From the NCBI GenBank assembly GCA_022072175.1, contig JAJVIE010000001.1:186728-250727 (forward strand): DNA of 64,000 bases, written 5' to 3'. A model generated the notes under the pieces. It saw only the letters and a program-made list of their open reading frames with translations, was not told the DNA's origin and did no database searches. This stretch comes from Candidatus Omnitrophota bacterium. GTDB lineage: Bacteria > Omnitrophota > Gorgyraeia > 2-02-FULL-51-18. Positions 14,926 to 23,601 of this stretch are shown piece by piece. Position numbers and translations under genes: made by a program. Each line of letters starts with the position of its first letter. The first letter of the stretch is position 1.

Positions 14926-17445
14926 GTGACCCGACCCCGTCCCGAACGGACCGTGTGGCTATGGACCCTGGCGGTGCTGACGGCGCTGTGCGCGCTGACG
15001 GCGCGGACGCCGTCACTGAGCGCCGCGGAGCCCGAGACGTCCGAGAATGCCCCGATGGCCGCCTCTTCGGAGGCCTCATCGTCGGACTGGGAACGACTGT
15101 ACGTCCGTACGCGGGATCTTTTCAAACAAGGCCGTTACGCCGAGGCCGAGCGCTCCGCCTACGATCAGCTGGCCCTGGCCCTCAAGACCTATCCTCCCGA
15201 CCACCCCCGCCTGGCCTTCTCTTACTCGGACCTGGCGCGCGCCTATCGCCTGCAGAAGTTCTTCCGTCCCGCCAAGCGGCTGTACAAGCGCTCGATGCGC
15301 GTGCTCAAGCGGCCGAAGCGCGAGTTCCCGGTGCATGTGGCCTCCGGGCTCAACAACCTCGGGTCCGTCTATCTCCAGCAGGGCAAGCTCCGCACGGCCG
15401 AGTCCCTCTTTCAGAGAAGTATCTCGGTCATCCAGCGCTTCGGCGCTCTTCCCTCGGACCATCCCAATATGGCGACGCTGTACAACAACCTCGGTGAGAT
15501 CTACCGGCGTCATGCGCGCTTCACCGAGGCCGAGACCTATCACCGGCGAGCGCTGGCTATCCGCGAGAAATCCCTGGGGCCCGACCATCCGGACCTGGCG
15601 ACCTCGTACGCCAACCTCGGCAACCTGCGCCGTATCCAGGGCAATTATGAGGAAGCGCGGGCCTATCACGAGAAGGGTCTCGAGATCCGCCGCGCGGCTC
15701 ACGGCCAGAGCCATCCGGACATCGCCGAGTCCCTGCGTCAGCTCGGTGAGGTGTCGTACGAGCTCGGGCGTCTCGATGAGGCCGAGGACCTGTTCCGTCA
15801 GGCCCAGGAGATGCGGACCAAGTTCTCCAAGCCCGGAGATCCGGAGATCGGCCGGGCTCTCGACGGCCTGGGGATGACACTGGCGCGCAAAGGCCGCTAT
15901 CAGGAAGCCGAAAAACTCATCAAGCAGGGCCTTCGCCTGCGCAACACGGCGTTCGGAGTCGATTCCGCGGAGTCGGCCGAGTCGCTTGCCGCGTTGGCCG
16001 CGTTGGACATCGAACGCGGGCGCTTGAGCGAGGCCCGGACCTCCCTGGAGACCGTCCTGCGCCAGCGCCGCCGCTTCTTCACCCGCCGCTCCCCCGAGAC
16101 CGCCAACACCCTGTCCCTGTTGGGTCGTCTGTACAATGCCGGCGGAGAGCCGGACCGCGCCCAGCGTTTCCTGACGCAGGCGGCAGCGCTCCAGCGCGAG
16201 CTGTTCGGTGAACGGCATCCGCACCTGGCGTCGACGCACGATCAGCTCGGTCAGGCTCTGGCCGCGCAGGGTGATGTCGAAGGCGCCGCGACGCATCTGC
16301 AGCGCTCGCTGGAGATGCGCGAGCAACTGCTCGGCGGCAACCACCCGGACGTCGCCTCATCACTGGCGCACCTGGGCGCGCTCTACATCGATGAGCGGAC
16401 CAAGGCCCGGGGCGCGGCCCGGCCCATGCTCGAGCGCTCACTGCTCATCCGCAAGGAACTGTTCGGAGAGCACCACCCGGAGACCGCTGAGTCCCTGCAG
16501 GAGCTCGGCCGCCTATCCGCTCTCGAACACGAGTACACCGACGCGCGGTCCTTCCTGGACCGGGCGCGCAAGGTGCGTCAGGACTTCTTCGGCCGCAAGA
16601 ACCTCAAGACCGCCGAGTCGGAGCATGAGATCGGCGCTCTGCGGCTCATGACGCTGGACTACGCCGACGCTCAGAAGCATCTGGAGCGCGCCGCCGAGAC
16701 GCGGAGGGAGCTCCTGGGCAAGCGTCATCCGCTGACCGTCTCTTCGTTCACCCATCTGGCGCGGACCGTGCGTCTGCGCGGAGACACCTCCAAGGCCGAG
16801 GCGCTCTACGGCGAAGCGGGCGTCCCCCCCGAGGACCCCGCGGACCTGCCCGGGATCCGGTCGCTCGGAGGGGTCGCGCTCACCGAGAAGGGTGACGCCC
16901 CGCCCCAGAACCTGCAGGACCGGATCAAGAAGGTCATGGGCAGCATCCTCGGGATCGCGCCCGGCGGCAAAAAGGACGTGCAGGTCCCCGATACGGCCAA
17001 GCTCGAGACCGTCGAGGGCTCGGAGGCGATGGACAAAGGCAAGGGCGCCTATACCGCCGCCGACGCTCAGGACGTCAAAAAAGCGCTCAAGAAAGACCCG
17101 GGCAAGAAGGACGAATACACGGCCGACGAGACGCCCGAGAACTTCGAGGGCAAGGACCCTCTGCAACTGCGCGTGGCGATGACCCTGCGCAGTCTTTTCA
17201 CCCAAGAGGACGATCACAAGACGCAGGCCGTGGACGCCAAGGTCGTCGAGAACCCTTGGGCCGAGAAGCCCGATGCCACCCCGCGTCCCAAAAAAGCCAA
17301 GGCCGACAACGTCAATCGTGATCCTTCGGCTGAGATGCTCAAGCACGCCGAAGAGCTCCGCGCCAAAGGTAAGATCAAGGAAGCCGAAGAGACCGAGATC
17401 CTGGCGCGCCGCATCCAGGCACTGCACCGCGCGGAGAACAGCTGA
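14926..17445 (+). CDS. Exported tetratricopeptide (kinesin-light-chain-type) repeat protein
   Basis: 839 residues. A signal peptide (residues 1-33, cleavage near LSAAEPE) is followed by about 15 TPR units of 42 residues spanning roughly 60-650. They carry the kinesin-light-chain-type pattern A-x-x-x-H-x-R-A-L-x-I-R-E-K-x-L-G-x-x-H-P-D-x-A. The last 190 residues are charged and linker-like with no domain I recognise. The start is a GTG six bases after TATAAT; longer frames include non-coding-like sequence. It is probably an extracytoplasmic scaffold for protein assemblies, with partners unknown. It is convergent with the thioredoxin-domain gene. Confidence 0.9.
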   Translation: MTRPRPERTVWLWTLAVLTALCALTARTPSLSAAEPETSENAPMAASSEASSSDWERLYVRTRDLFKQGRYAEAERSAYDQLALALKTYPPDHPRLAFSYSDLARAYRLQKFFRPAKRLYKRSMRVLKRPKREFPVHVASGLNNLGSVYLQQGKLRTAESLFQRSISVIQRFGALPSDHPNMATLYNNLGEIYRRHARFTEAETYHRRALAIREKSLGPDHPDLATSYANLGNLRRIQGNYEEARAYHEKGLEIRRAAHGQSHPDIAESLRQLGEVSYELGRLDEAEDLFRQAQEMRTKFSKPGDPEIGRALDGLGMTLARKGRYQEAEKLIKQGLRLRNTAFGVDSAESAESLAALAALDIERGRLSEARTSLETVLRQRRRFFTRRSPETANTLSLLGRLYNAGGEPDRAQRFLTQAAALQRELFGERHPHLASTHDQLGQALAAQGDVEGAATHLQRSLEMREQLLGGNHPDVASSLAHLGALYIDERTKARGAARPMLERSLLIRKELFGEHHPETAESLQELGRLSALEHEYTDARSFLDRARKVRQDFFGRKNLKTAESEHEIGALRLMTLDYADAQKHLERAAETRRELLGKRHPLTVSSFTHLARTVRLRGDTSKAEALYGEAGVPPEDPADLPGIRSLGGVALTEKGDAPPQNLQDRIKKVMGSILGIAPGGKKDVQVPDTAKLETVEGSEAMDKGKGAYTAADAQDVKKALKKDPGKKDEYTADETPENFEGKDPLQLRVAMTLRSLFTQEDDHKTQAVDAKVVENPWAEKPDATPRPKKAKADNVNRDPSAEMLKHAEELRAKGKIKEAEETEILARRIQALHRAENS

Positions 17446-17449
17446 CCGT

Positions 17450-19237
17450 CTAGGTCCGCTCGGCCGGGAGCAGACGTCCCTTGAGCCGCCCGGGCTCGGT
17501 GATGGGAGCCGAGCAGGCGCCGCTGTCGCACAAGTACGCCGCGGGCCGCTCCAACTCCGGATACTCCACGTCCGCGTGAGGCAGGGGTCCCTCCGCGCGG
17601 TCCCACAGCTCGATCCGCCGGTAAGCCCCGGGTAACGCCAGCGCCTCGGCGTACAGCTGGCGTGTCCGCGCATCCGACCGGGACCCGACCACGGTGACGT
17701 GCAGAGGGTCCGATCCCAGCTCCGCGTCGGCCAGCAGGATCCCGGGCAAGAGCGCGTAGCCGTTGATCACCGCCTCCGACGACAGGTAACGCATCGCGTG
17801 CTCCGTCATCACCCGGTGCTCGGTCTGTCCGGTGTACCGGGACAGCAGATTGGCCCAGCGGGCCAGCTGGATATTCTCGCCCGGATGACGGACCGGACGG
17901 GACACTTCACCGGTGAGCCCTGCGGATATGACGGCGCTGATGTATCCGGTCTCCGGGTCCTTGAAGCTCTTTTCGATCCGGCCCGCCGCCCTTACGGAGA
18001 GCTCGAGCCACCTTCGATCGGCCGTGCTGACGTAGAGATCGAGGAAGGCCTGCCCCATCGCGAGCGTATCCCCGAGATACGGTCCCGCGGGGTCCGTCTC
18101 GTCATGGCGGTAACCGCCCTGATCGTCAGCGCGGTTCAGGACCACCCACTCCGCGGCCGATAGAGCGCGGTCCAGCCATCGCCGCTCTCCGGAGGCCTGG
18201 TGCAGTTGACTGAGCGCCGAGATCATCCAGCCGTTCTCACGCGCGTACACGTGGCGGTCCACGGCGGGTTTGAGCGGCGAGATCCACCGCGCGAACGCGC
18301 CCTTGGCGTAGAACTCCCTCCCGCTCAGTCCGGGCCCAGCGTCGGCGTTCTGGCTGACGAAGAACGTCCCTCCGGGTCCGCCAAGGTGGGTGGTCATATA
18401 CACGGCCGTGCGCCGGGCGGCCCGGAGATAGCGTTCCTCACCGTAGAGGACGGCCGCCTGGGCATAGGCGCGCATGTTCACGGCCTGGATCTGCACGATC
18501 TTCTCGTAGTGCGGGGAGCGCCAGTCGCTCTCGTCCGAGTACTGGTAGAACCCTCCCCAGACGGGGTCCTCGAGGTACAGCGCCTGATCGAGCGTGCGCC
18601 GGGCGCGCTTCTCCTGCTCGATCTCGCCGGAGCGTCCGCGCGCGACGGCCCACTCGAGACTGTCGGCGTCGATGAGCTTAAGGCGTCTGCCCCAACCGCC
18701 GTTGTCCGTATCGTAGAACAGGTCGTGCTGGTCCATCAGGTACCGACGTTGTTCGGCGCTCAGCGCGGTTGCGCCCGGCACCACCGGCGGTTCGGGCACT
18801 ACGGACGGACCCGGCGTGGGGTCGGCGACCACGGCTTCCAATAGCGAGAGCATCACTTCGGGCGGCACATACCCCTTGCGCTTGACCAGCTCCGAGCCGT
18901 CCGCGGTGAGGATCACGGTCGCGGGCCAACCCCAGCGCTCATAACGCAGGGACAGGTCCGGTCGCGCGTCCTGATCGACACGCGTGGTCACGTAGTGGCG
19001 CTCGAGCACATCGAGGATACGCTCATCGGCGTAGGTCTTCTCGTCCATCACATGGCACCAGTGGCACCACACCGCACCGACATTGAGCAGGACCAGCTTG
19101 CCGTCACGGCGGGCCTCTTCGAAAACCGCCGGACCGTACTCCCGCCATTGAGGGGCTCTTTCGGGCGCGGCGCTGAGCGGAGCGGCCGACGTCAGCGCGA
19201 TCGCGAGCATCGAGCAGAGAAGACGTGAAGTGAACAT
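17450..19237 (-). CDS. Exported thioredoxin-domain protein with glycosidase-like C-terminus (DUF255/YyaL type)
   Basis: 595 residues. A signal peptide (1-23) is followed by a thioredoxin-like domain (30-140) with active-site motif AVWCHWCHVMDEKTY (CxxC as CHWC), then a long alpha-helical region resembling (alpha/alpha)6 barrels (for example GGWGRRLKLIDADSLEWA and ENGWMISALSQLHQAS). This is the layout of the DUF255/YyaL/SPATA20 family, whose substrate is not established. Family members are usually cytosolic, so the signal peptide is a deviation worth noting. Its -10 TAGCAT ends six bases before the ATG, so it is probably leaderless. Confidence 0.88.
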   Translation of the reverse strand: MFTSRLLCSMLAIALTSAAPLSAAPERAPQWREYGPAVFEEARRDGKLVLLNVGAVWCHWCHVMDEKTYADERILDVLERHYVTTRVDQDARPDLSLRYERWGWPATVILTADGSELVKRKGYVPPEVMLSLLEAVVADPTPGPSVVPEPPVVPGATALSAEQRRYLMDQHDLFYDTDNGGWGRRLKLIDADSLEWAVARGRSGEIEQEKRARRTLDQALYLEDPVWGGFYQYSDESDWRSPHYEKIVQIQAVNMRAYAQAAVLYGEERYLRAARRTAVYMTTHLGGPGGTFFVSQNADAGPGLSGREFYAKGAFARWISPLKPAVDRHVYARENGWMISALSQLHQASGERRWLDRALSAAEWVVLNRADDQGGYRHDETDPAGPYLGDTLAMGQAFLDLYVSTADRRWLELSVRAAGRIEKSFKDPETGYISAVISAGLTGEVSRPVRHPGENIQLARWANLLSRYTGQTEHRVMTEHAMRYLSSEAVINGYALLPGILLADAELGSDPLHVTVVGSRSDARTRQLYAEALALPGAYRRIELWDRAEGPLPHADVEYPELERPAAYLCDSGACSAPITEPGRLKGRLLPAERT

Positions 19238-19243
19238 GCGGCT

Positions 19244-19249
19244 ATGCTA
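19244..19249 (-). promoter_or_regulatory. -10 box, leaderless promoter of the DUF255-type gene
   Basis: TAGCAT on the minus strand ends six bases before the ATG at 19237. No Shine-Dalgarno lies between. Confidence 0.5.
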
Positions 19250-19317
19250 GCACATCGCGGGGAGCTTGCGTCCGGTGAGACCCTGCCGTAGACTTGGGAC
19301 AGACCCCGGAGGCCCTC

Positions 19318-19827
19318 ATGCGCGTATTCCTGATCGTCTGCACTCTCGTCGCGTCCGTTCACCTGATGCTCACGCCCGCGCTCGCCGCCGTGCCTCTCGG
19401 GCCGGCCGAGGAGCCCACGGTCGAGCTCTCCCCGGCTCCGGCCGGGCCGAACCTGTACGAGCGGCTCGGCGGCGAGAGCGCCATCGCGGCCGTCGTGGAG
19501 GACTTCGTGGCGCGCGCGGCGGCGGACCCCGCGGTCAATTTCACGCGCAAGGGCACCCCGCGCGAGTGGCAACCGACACCGGACAACCTCCTGCGCCTCA
19601 AGAAGCGTTTGGTCGAGATGCTCGCCGCCGCCGCGGGCGGACCCGACCCCTACGCGGGTCGGTCGATGAAAGAAGTGCACCGGGGTATGGGCATCACGGG
19701 AGCCGAGTACGACGCTATAGTGGTGAACTTCAAGCGCTCTCTGGATGAGCTCAACATCGCTTTGAGCGAGCAGGTCGAACTCCTGGCCCTCGTCGGCACC
19801 CTCCGCTCCGACATCGTCGAATCCTGA
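19318..19827 (+). CDS. Exported truncated haemoglobin (group I type)
   Basis: 169 residues. Residues 1-24 are a signal peptide (MRVFLIVCTL..., cleavage near ALAA-V). The globin part runs from NLYERLGGESAIAAVV (45-60) to the end, with the GGPDPYAGRSM signature and proximal haem histidine H121 in MKEVHRGMGIT. Truncated globins bind O2 or NO; most are cytosolic, so export suggests a periplasmic role next to cytochrome-based respiration (inference). The ATG at 19318 has CGGAGG five bases upstream, so this one has a normal leader. It is followed by the non-coding repeat. Confidence 0.88.
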   Translation: MRVFLIVCTLVASVHLMLTPALAAVPLGPAEEPTVELSPAPAGPNLYERLGGESAIAAVVEDFVARAAADPAVNFTRKGTPREWQPTPDNLLRLKKRLVEMLAAAAGGPDPYAGRSMKEVHRGMGITGAEYDAIVVNFKRSLDELNIALSEQVELLALVGTLRSDIVES

Positions 19828-19884
19828 TCTCGTCCTAACCCCCGATCTGTAGCCCCCTCACGGGTCAGCTCTTAGACGTGCACT

Positions 19885-20194
19885 GGGGGTCTTCCGCATC
19901 ATTTTTTAGGGTTATCTCCAAAGCGCCATGATCACCAAGCTCCCGGTCACGGTCTCCCGAAGGCCGAGTTCGACTTTTCGGCTCCCCTACAGTTCCTTAT
20001 GCGTCCGAGGTAAGTCGCAGGGGAAACGGCAGGCCTGGGCTGCACCGACGAGGGGCCCCACGACTTACCGAGTGACGATCGTGCCTCGGAGCCAGAAAAG
20101 TCGACTCGAGGCCGAAGGGAGAGCGTGACCGGGAGATCAGGGGGTCGTCGGTACCTTGGGGGGGTAACCCTATAAGATCATGCGGATGACCCCC
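19885..20194. repeat. Palindromic non-coding element, copy A (complete)
   Basis: Nested inverted repeats define the element. The outer arms are 19885-19919 and 20160-20194 (GGGGGTCTTCCGCATCAT against ATGCGGATGACCCCC, imperfect). Inside lies a 196-bp core, 19940-20135, bounded by CTCCCGGTCACGGTCTCCC and GGGAGAGCGTGACCGGGAG. Further inner arms pair at 19963-19985 with 20089-20113, and at 20009-20023 with 20056-20069 (GGTAAGTCG and CGACTTACC). The core recurs at 60508-60703 with four mismatches in 196. No credible protein is encoded. It is either a MITE-like element or a structured RNA. Confidence 0.9.
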
Positions 20195-20210
20195 AGCGCA
20201 GGACGAAGAA

Positions 20211-21179
20211 CTATTCGAAGATGTGGATGGTGATCTCGGGGTGCGAGAAGTAGCGCACAGGCAGGCCTGAGGCGCCGCTGCCGCGTGAGGTGTAGCCGAT
20301 CATGCGGTCGTGCGTCCAGGGTCCGGCGAAGTACTTGCGCGACACGCGCAGGTTGGCGATGATGGGCACTCCGCCGGGCAGGCAGATCTGTCCGCCGTGC
20401 GCATGGCCGCAGAGATAGACATCTACGCCCCTGCCGGCTGCTTCCGGCGCGATGTCGGGTGAATGCGCCAGAAGGAGCTTCAGGTCCTCGGGCCGCGCGC
20501 CCTCAAGCGCCCGGTCGATGTCATGCAGGCGGTAATAGTGCGGATCATCGACCCCGGCCAGCCACAGACGCAGACCCCCCCGCTCCACCGCGACACCCTC
20601 ATTGAGCAGCACGCGGATGCCGGCGGACTCCAACTGAGGCACCATACGGACCGAGTCATGATTGCCGAGCACCGCGTAGATGCCGTGCTTGTAGGTCAAC
20701 CCCTCGAACAGGGAAGCGGTCAACCGCACCGCGGCGGTGCCGTCGCCTTTCTCGTGGTACCTGAAATCCCCTGTGAGCACGCACACGTCAGCGGGAATGG
20801 CGCGGATCCTCTCGCGCAGCGAGCGTCCGCCGTCGGAGATGCCTTCCGCGTGAAGATCGGACAGATGCAGGATGCGATAACCGCTCAATCCACCCTTGCC
20901 GCGCTCATGACGGATGCGATGTTCGCGGACGCGGTACTCCAGCGCGTGCCGGAGACCCCATTGCCACAGACCGGTCCACCGGAGGACCGTGCCGGTACCG
21001 TCGAGGAACGCCTCGGCCCAGCTGAACGGGATGTTCCAGTAACCGAAGGTGATCTTGCCCGTGGTCAGACCGTGTTCGCGCTCGAGCCGGAGATCCCGAT
21101 GACGCACGGGCACACGACCGTCCTGCGGGTGCGATGGACCGGATGCGGTGTCCTGGGGTGGCGTGGGAACGGAGCACAT
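20211..21179 (-). CDS. Calcineurin-like metallophosphoesterase (YkuE/LpxG type)
   Basis: 322 residues. All metal-binding motifs of the family are visible: ILHLSDLHAEG, VLTGDFRYH, VLGNHDSVR, LAHSPD and CGHAHGGQICLPGG. The GGQICLPGG extension is typical of the YkuE/UDP-diacylglucosamine-hydrolase-like branch, so a lipid A precursor or other envelope phosphoester is a plausible substrate, but not shown. A GTG at 21185 touches the -10 box; the ATG at 21179, six bases after TATACT, is the better start and is probably leaderless. It stands alone between repeat copy A and the CBS-protein gene. Confidence 0.88.
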   Translation of the reverse strand: MCSVPTPPQDTASGPSHPQDGRVPVRHRDLRLEREHGLTTGKITFGYWNIPFSWAEAFLDGTGTVLRWTGLWQWGLRHALEYRVREHRIRHERGKGGLSGYRILHLSDLHAEGISDGGRSLRERIRAIPADVCVLTGDFRYHEKGDGTAAVRLTASLFEGLTYKHGIYAVLGNHDSVRMVPQLESAGIRVLLNEGVAVERGGLRLWLAGVDDPHYYRLHDIDRALEGARPEDLKLLLAHSPDIAPEAAGRGVDVYLCGHAHGGQICLPGGVPIIANLRVSRKYFAGPWTHDRMIGYTSRGSGASGLPVRYFSHPEITIHIFE

Positions 21180-21185
21180 CCCCAC

Positions 21186-21191
21186 AGTATA
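21186..21191 (-). promoter_or_regulatory. -10 box, leaderless promoter of the metallophosphoesterase gene
   Basis: TATACT (minus strand) ends six bases before the ATG at 21179. Confidence 0.55.
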
Positions 21192-21222
21192 ACCGATGGG
21201 GGGTGAGCGTTCGTCCCGGAGT

Positions 21223-21660
21223 CTAGAGCCGGATACGCGTGACCGGGCCGTGCGAGGTCCGTGTCAGCACTTCTTCGACGAGCTTCGAACGGTGCGCGCG
21301 GCCGGCCAGGTCCGTCACGGTCACGATGCCGGAGACCCGGCGGTCCTCACCGAGCACGATGAGCCGGCGCACACCCTTCTCTTCCATGATGCGGGCGGCC
21401 TCATCCACCGTATCGTCCTCGCGGCACGTCTCCGGATACCAGCTCATGACGCTCTCGACCTTGGTCTTGTTGGGATTGAGGCCGATGGCCGTGGCTTCGA
21501 CCGTGATGTCACGGTCGGTGATCATGCCGATGAGCACATCGCTCATGTACACCGGAAGCGCGCCCACGCCCTTGTTGCGCATGATGGACGCGGCCTCCGC
21601 GACCGACTCCTCCGCCTGCACCGTCTCCACATGACGGGTCATCACATCGGCTACTTTCAT
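21223..21660 (-). CDS. Tandem CBS-domain protein
   Basis: 145 residues consisting of a CBS pair: MKVADVMTRHVETV... and VESVMSWYPETC..., each ending with a G-hydrophobic-V/I-T-x-D motif (GMITDRDITVEA and GIVTVTDLAGRA). CBS pairs bind adenine nucleotides and usually gate another protein. The ATG at 21660 has GAGAGGAGG upstream. It is the last gene of the radical SAM operon; neighbouring membrane proteins are its likely partners (inference). Confidence 0.9.
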   Translation of the reverse strand: MKVADVMTRHVETVQAEESVAEAASIMRNKGVGALPVYMSDVLIGMITDRDITVEATAIGLNPNKTKVESVMSWYPETCREDDTVDEAARIMEEKGVRRLIVLGEDRRVSGIVTVTDLAGRAHRSKLVEEVLTRTSHGPVTRIRL

Positions 21661-21673
21661 GGCGCGCCTCCTC

Positions 21674-22030
21674 TCAAGACCACCGTGCCCGCAACGCCTC
21701 CGCCACCGGAGGCCACCAGAGCGTCGTCGCCAGACCCAGTGAAGCCAAGAAAAGCGTCTGATGCACACCGACAGGCAACTCGCGCCGGGCCAGGGCCCGG
21801 TCGAGCACGATCCAGACGATGAGCCACACGGACAGGAAGATCGCCTGCAGGGCCGCGAACTCCCCGGCCTGAGCTCCTCCCGGCAGAACGGCCGCTACCG
21901 CGGCCAGGGCCGATGCGCACGGACCGCCCGGGACGGCCGCCAACCGGACGCAGGCGGCGACGAGAGCCGCGCATCCGACGGAGAGCGTCGCGGCCTGAGC
22001 AGGACCGTTGCGGGTCACGTCCACGCTCAT
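21674..22030 (-). CDS. Small hydrophobic membrane protein
   Basis: 118 residues with about four hydrophobic stretches (TLSVGCAALVAACVRLAAV, a glycine-rich middle, LQAIFLSVWLIVWIVLDRAL, LFLASLGLATTLWW). The ATG at 22030 overlaps the stop of the upstream gene (ATGA), so translation is coupled. I do not recognise the family. Always-coupled membrane partners of this kind suggest a heteromeric complex with the 189-residue protein encoded just upstream. Confidence 0.7.
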   Translation of the reverse strand: MSVDVTRNGPAQAATLSVGCAALVAACVRLAAVPGGPCASALAAVAAVLPGGAQAGEFAALQAIFLSVWLIVWIVLDRALARRELPVGVHQTLFLASLGLATTLWWPPVAEALRARWS

Positions 22031-22596
22031 AGGACCCCCTGAAGCGTCCGCAGCCGCGCCAGCGCCGCGCCCAGGGCGAACGCGCACATGAAGTAGAAGA
22101 AGGCCAGCATCAGCACCAACCCCGCGGTCTCGCGTACAGCACGCGAACGCGGCAAAGCCTCACCGTAACGCCAGATGATCGAGCAGGCGGCTACGACCAG
22201 CGGCAGACAGAGCATGCCCGCGAACTGCTTGAACTCGAAGAACACCCGCAGGGCCGGCGGCGCCGCCAGGTCCGGCCGGCGGGCGGTCAGGAGAACGGCG
22301 CCGGAGACCAGTGCCGCCAGACAGGCGATCACATTGACGAGGCTACCCGCCTCCAGGTCCTCGATACGCGGCATCTCGGACGTCCACAGACGGATGCCCT
22401 GGAAGACACCGATGGTCATCGTGATCATCACGATCCCCGCGAACAACGCGTGCAGTGCCGAGCGCGCTCCGAGCAGACCCGGCCCGATGAGCCCTTGGAG
22501 GGGTGCCGTGGTCAGCACCACCACCGCCGCGATCTCCAGCAGGAAGATCAGCAGGGCCAGCACCAACGCGCGGGACGAGCGCCGCTCGAGGCTCAT
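22027..22596 (-). CDS. Four-helix membrane protein of unknown family
   Basis: 189 residues with four hydrophobic segments (near 10-30, 44-66, 85-103, 128-185). The last segment pair flanks WRYGEALPRSRAVRETAG. Histidine is rare, so it does not look like a di-haem cytochrome b despite the size. The start shares one base with the radical SAM stop (TGATG). It is one of four coupled genes (radical SAM, this, small membrane protein, CBS) controlled by a CRP-type site. No function can be assigned. Confidence 0.75.
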   Translation of the reverse strand: MSLERRSSRALVLALLIFLLEIAAVVVLTTAPLQGLIGPGLLGARSALHALFAGIVMITMTIGVFQGIRLWTSEMPRIEDLEAGSLVNVIACLAALVSGAVLLTARRPDLAAPPALRVFFEFKQFAGMLCLPLVVAACSIIWRYGEALPRSRAVRETAGLVLMLAFFYFMCAFALGAALARLRTLQGVL

Positions 22597-23381
22597 CAGA
22601 TCTGCTCCTCGTTGGGCCTCGAGGGCGGATACGCATGAGCGGGCACGCCCGTTCTCTCGCGCACCAGTGCCGCGATGGTCCTGAGGCGGTCCCAGGGGAC
22701 GGGCAGCACACCGGGCTCCGCGGGAGGGCGGTCCAACGTGTAGATCTGCACGGCATCCGGCCGCAGATAGCCGACGGCCTGCACCCAGTGAAATACGGCT
22801 GCGTCATTGGAGTTGTCCGCCGTACCGGTGACGAACAAGCTCTGGAGTGTGATGCTCTTCATCTGGTACAGACCCGAGATCATGCGCCGCCAAGCATCCT
22901 GCGAGGAAGGCCTGTCGATACGGTGGAACGTGTCCGCGTCGCCGGCGTCGAGCTTCATGAACCGGGCCTCCAGCAGGGAGAGCGTGTCACGGACCTGAGG
23001 GCGATGGCAGGTGGAGGAGTTGGAAAGGATGCCGATGGGTACTCCGCGCAGATGGCGGTCCCGGGCCGCGATCACGGTCCGGATCGCCTCGTCCAGACGC
23101 GGATGCAAGGTCGGTTCGCCGTTGCCGGCGATCATGATCCAATCCGGACGTTCGTCCGAAGCATGAGATCGGGCGAACTCGGTTTCGGCCTGTTGACGCA
23201 CCTCATCGACGCTCGGATAAGAAGCGGACTCGGCCCGTTCGGTGGCCCCGTACTGACAGTAGACGCAGTTATAGGAACACTGCTTGTGGTCGTTGGGCAG
23301 GAGATTGATCCCCAGGGACCGCCCGAAACGCCTCGATCGCATGGGCCCGTAGACCACCTGATGCTGGAGCTCGATCGTCAT
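22596..23381 (-). CDS. Radical SAM protein
   Basis: 261 residues. The [4Fe-4S]-binding motif CSYNCVYC (C35, C39, C42) is followed by a GNGEPTLHPRL motif, the usual SAM-binding glycine/GEPT region. Overall it resembles small stand-alone radical SAM proteins of the pyruvate-formate-lyase-activase-like group; the substrate is unknown. The ATG at 23381 has GGAGGAGGG six bases upstream. It is the first gene of a four-gene operon and is preceded by a CRP-type site at -41.5, which suggests low-oxygen or redox-linked expression, in keeping with an oxygen-sensitive cluster. Confidence 0.88.
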   Translation of the reverse strand: MTIELQHQVVYGPMRSRRFGRSLGINLLPNDHKQCSYNCVYCQYGATERAESASYPSVDEVRQQAETEFARSHASDERPDWIMIAGNGEPTLHPRLDEAIRTVIAARDRHLRGVPIGILSNSSTCHRPQVRDTLSLLEARFMKLDAGDADTFHRIDRPSSQDAWRRMISGLYQMKSITLQSLFVTGTADNSNDAAVFHWVQAVGYLRPDAVQIYTLDRPPAEPGVLPVPWDRLRTIAALVRERTGVPAHAYPPSRPNEEQI

Positions 23382-23417
23382 GGCCGACCCTCCTCCCCTG
23401 TTGGCGTATCCGTGTTC

Positions 23418-23459
23418 AGGATACCTCCACCGGGCGAAGCGGCCAGTGACATCTATCAC
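23418..23459 (-). promoter_or_regulatory. CRP/FNR-type operator plus -10 box for the radical SAM operon
   Basis: GTGACATCTATCAC (23446-23459) is centred 29.5 bases upstream of the first base of TATCCT (23423-23418, minus strand), which equals -41.5. The leader is then about 30 bases with a strong Shine-Dalgarno. Confidence 0.75.
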
Positions 23460-23479
23460 GGAGGGTCGGGGTTCGGACA

Positions 23480-23520
23480 AAAGAAAACCCGACGGGATCC
23501 CCGCACAGGCTCCCGTCGGG
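23480..23520 (-). terminator. Terminator-like hairpin upstream of the radical SAM promoter
   Basis: A 10-bp stem (CCCGACGGGA with TCCCGTCGGG, 13-base loop) is followed on the minus strand by TTTTCTTTT. It insulates the radical SAM promoter from transcripts arriving from the structured RNA and crcB side. Confidence 0.8.
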
Positions 23521-23601
23521 CCGGCCTCGAAGACCACTCCCCCAGCGGTCTCCGCGCCGATCTTCGATCCGATGTGACCCGCCCGGCCCCCCGACCGGGA
23601 C

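Noticed and set aside
19928-20128. 66-codon frame in palindromic repeat copy A
   Set aside because: The frame follows the inverted repeats, is not preserved with a start codon in copy B and has no initiation signal.
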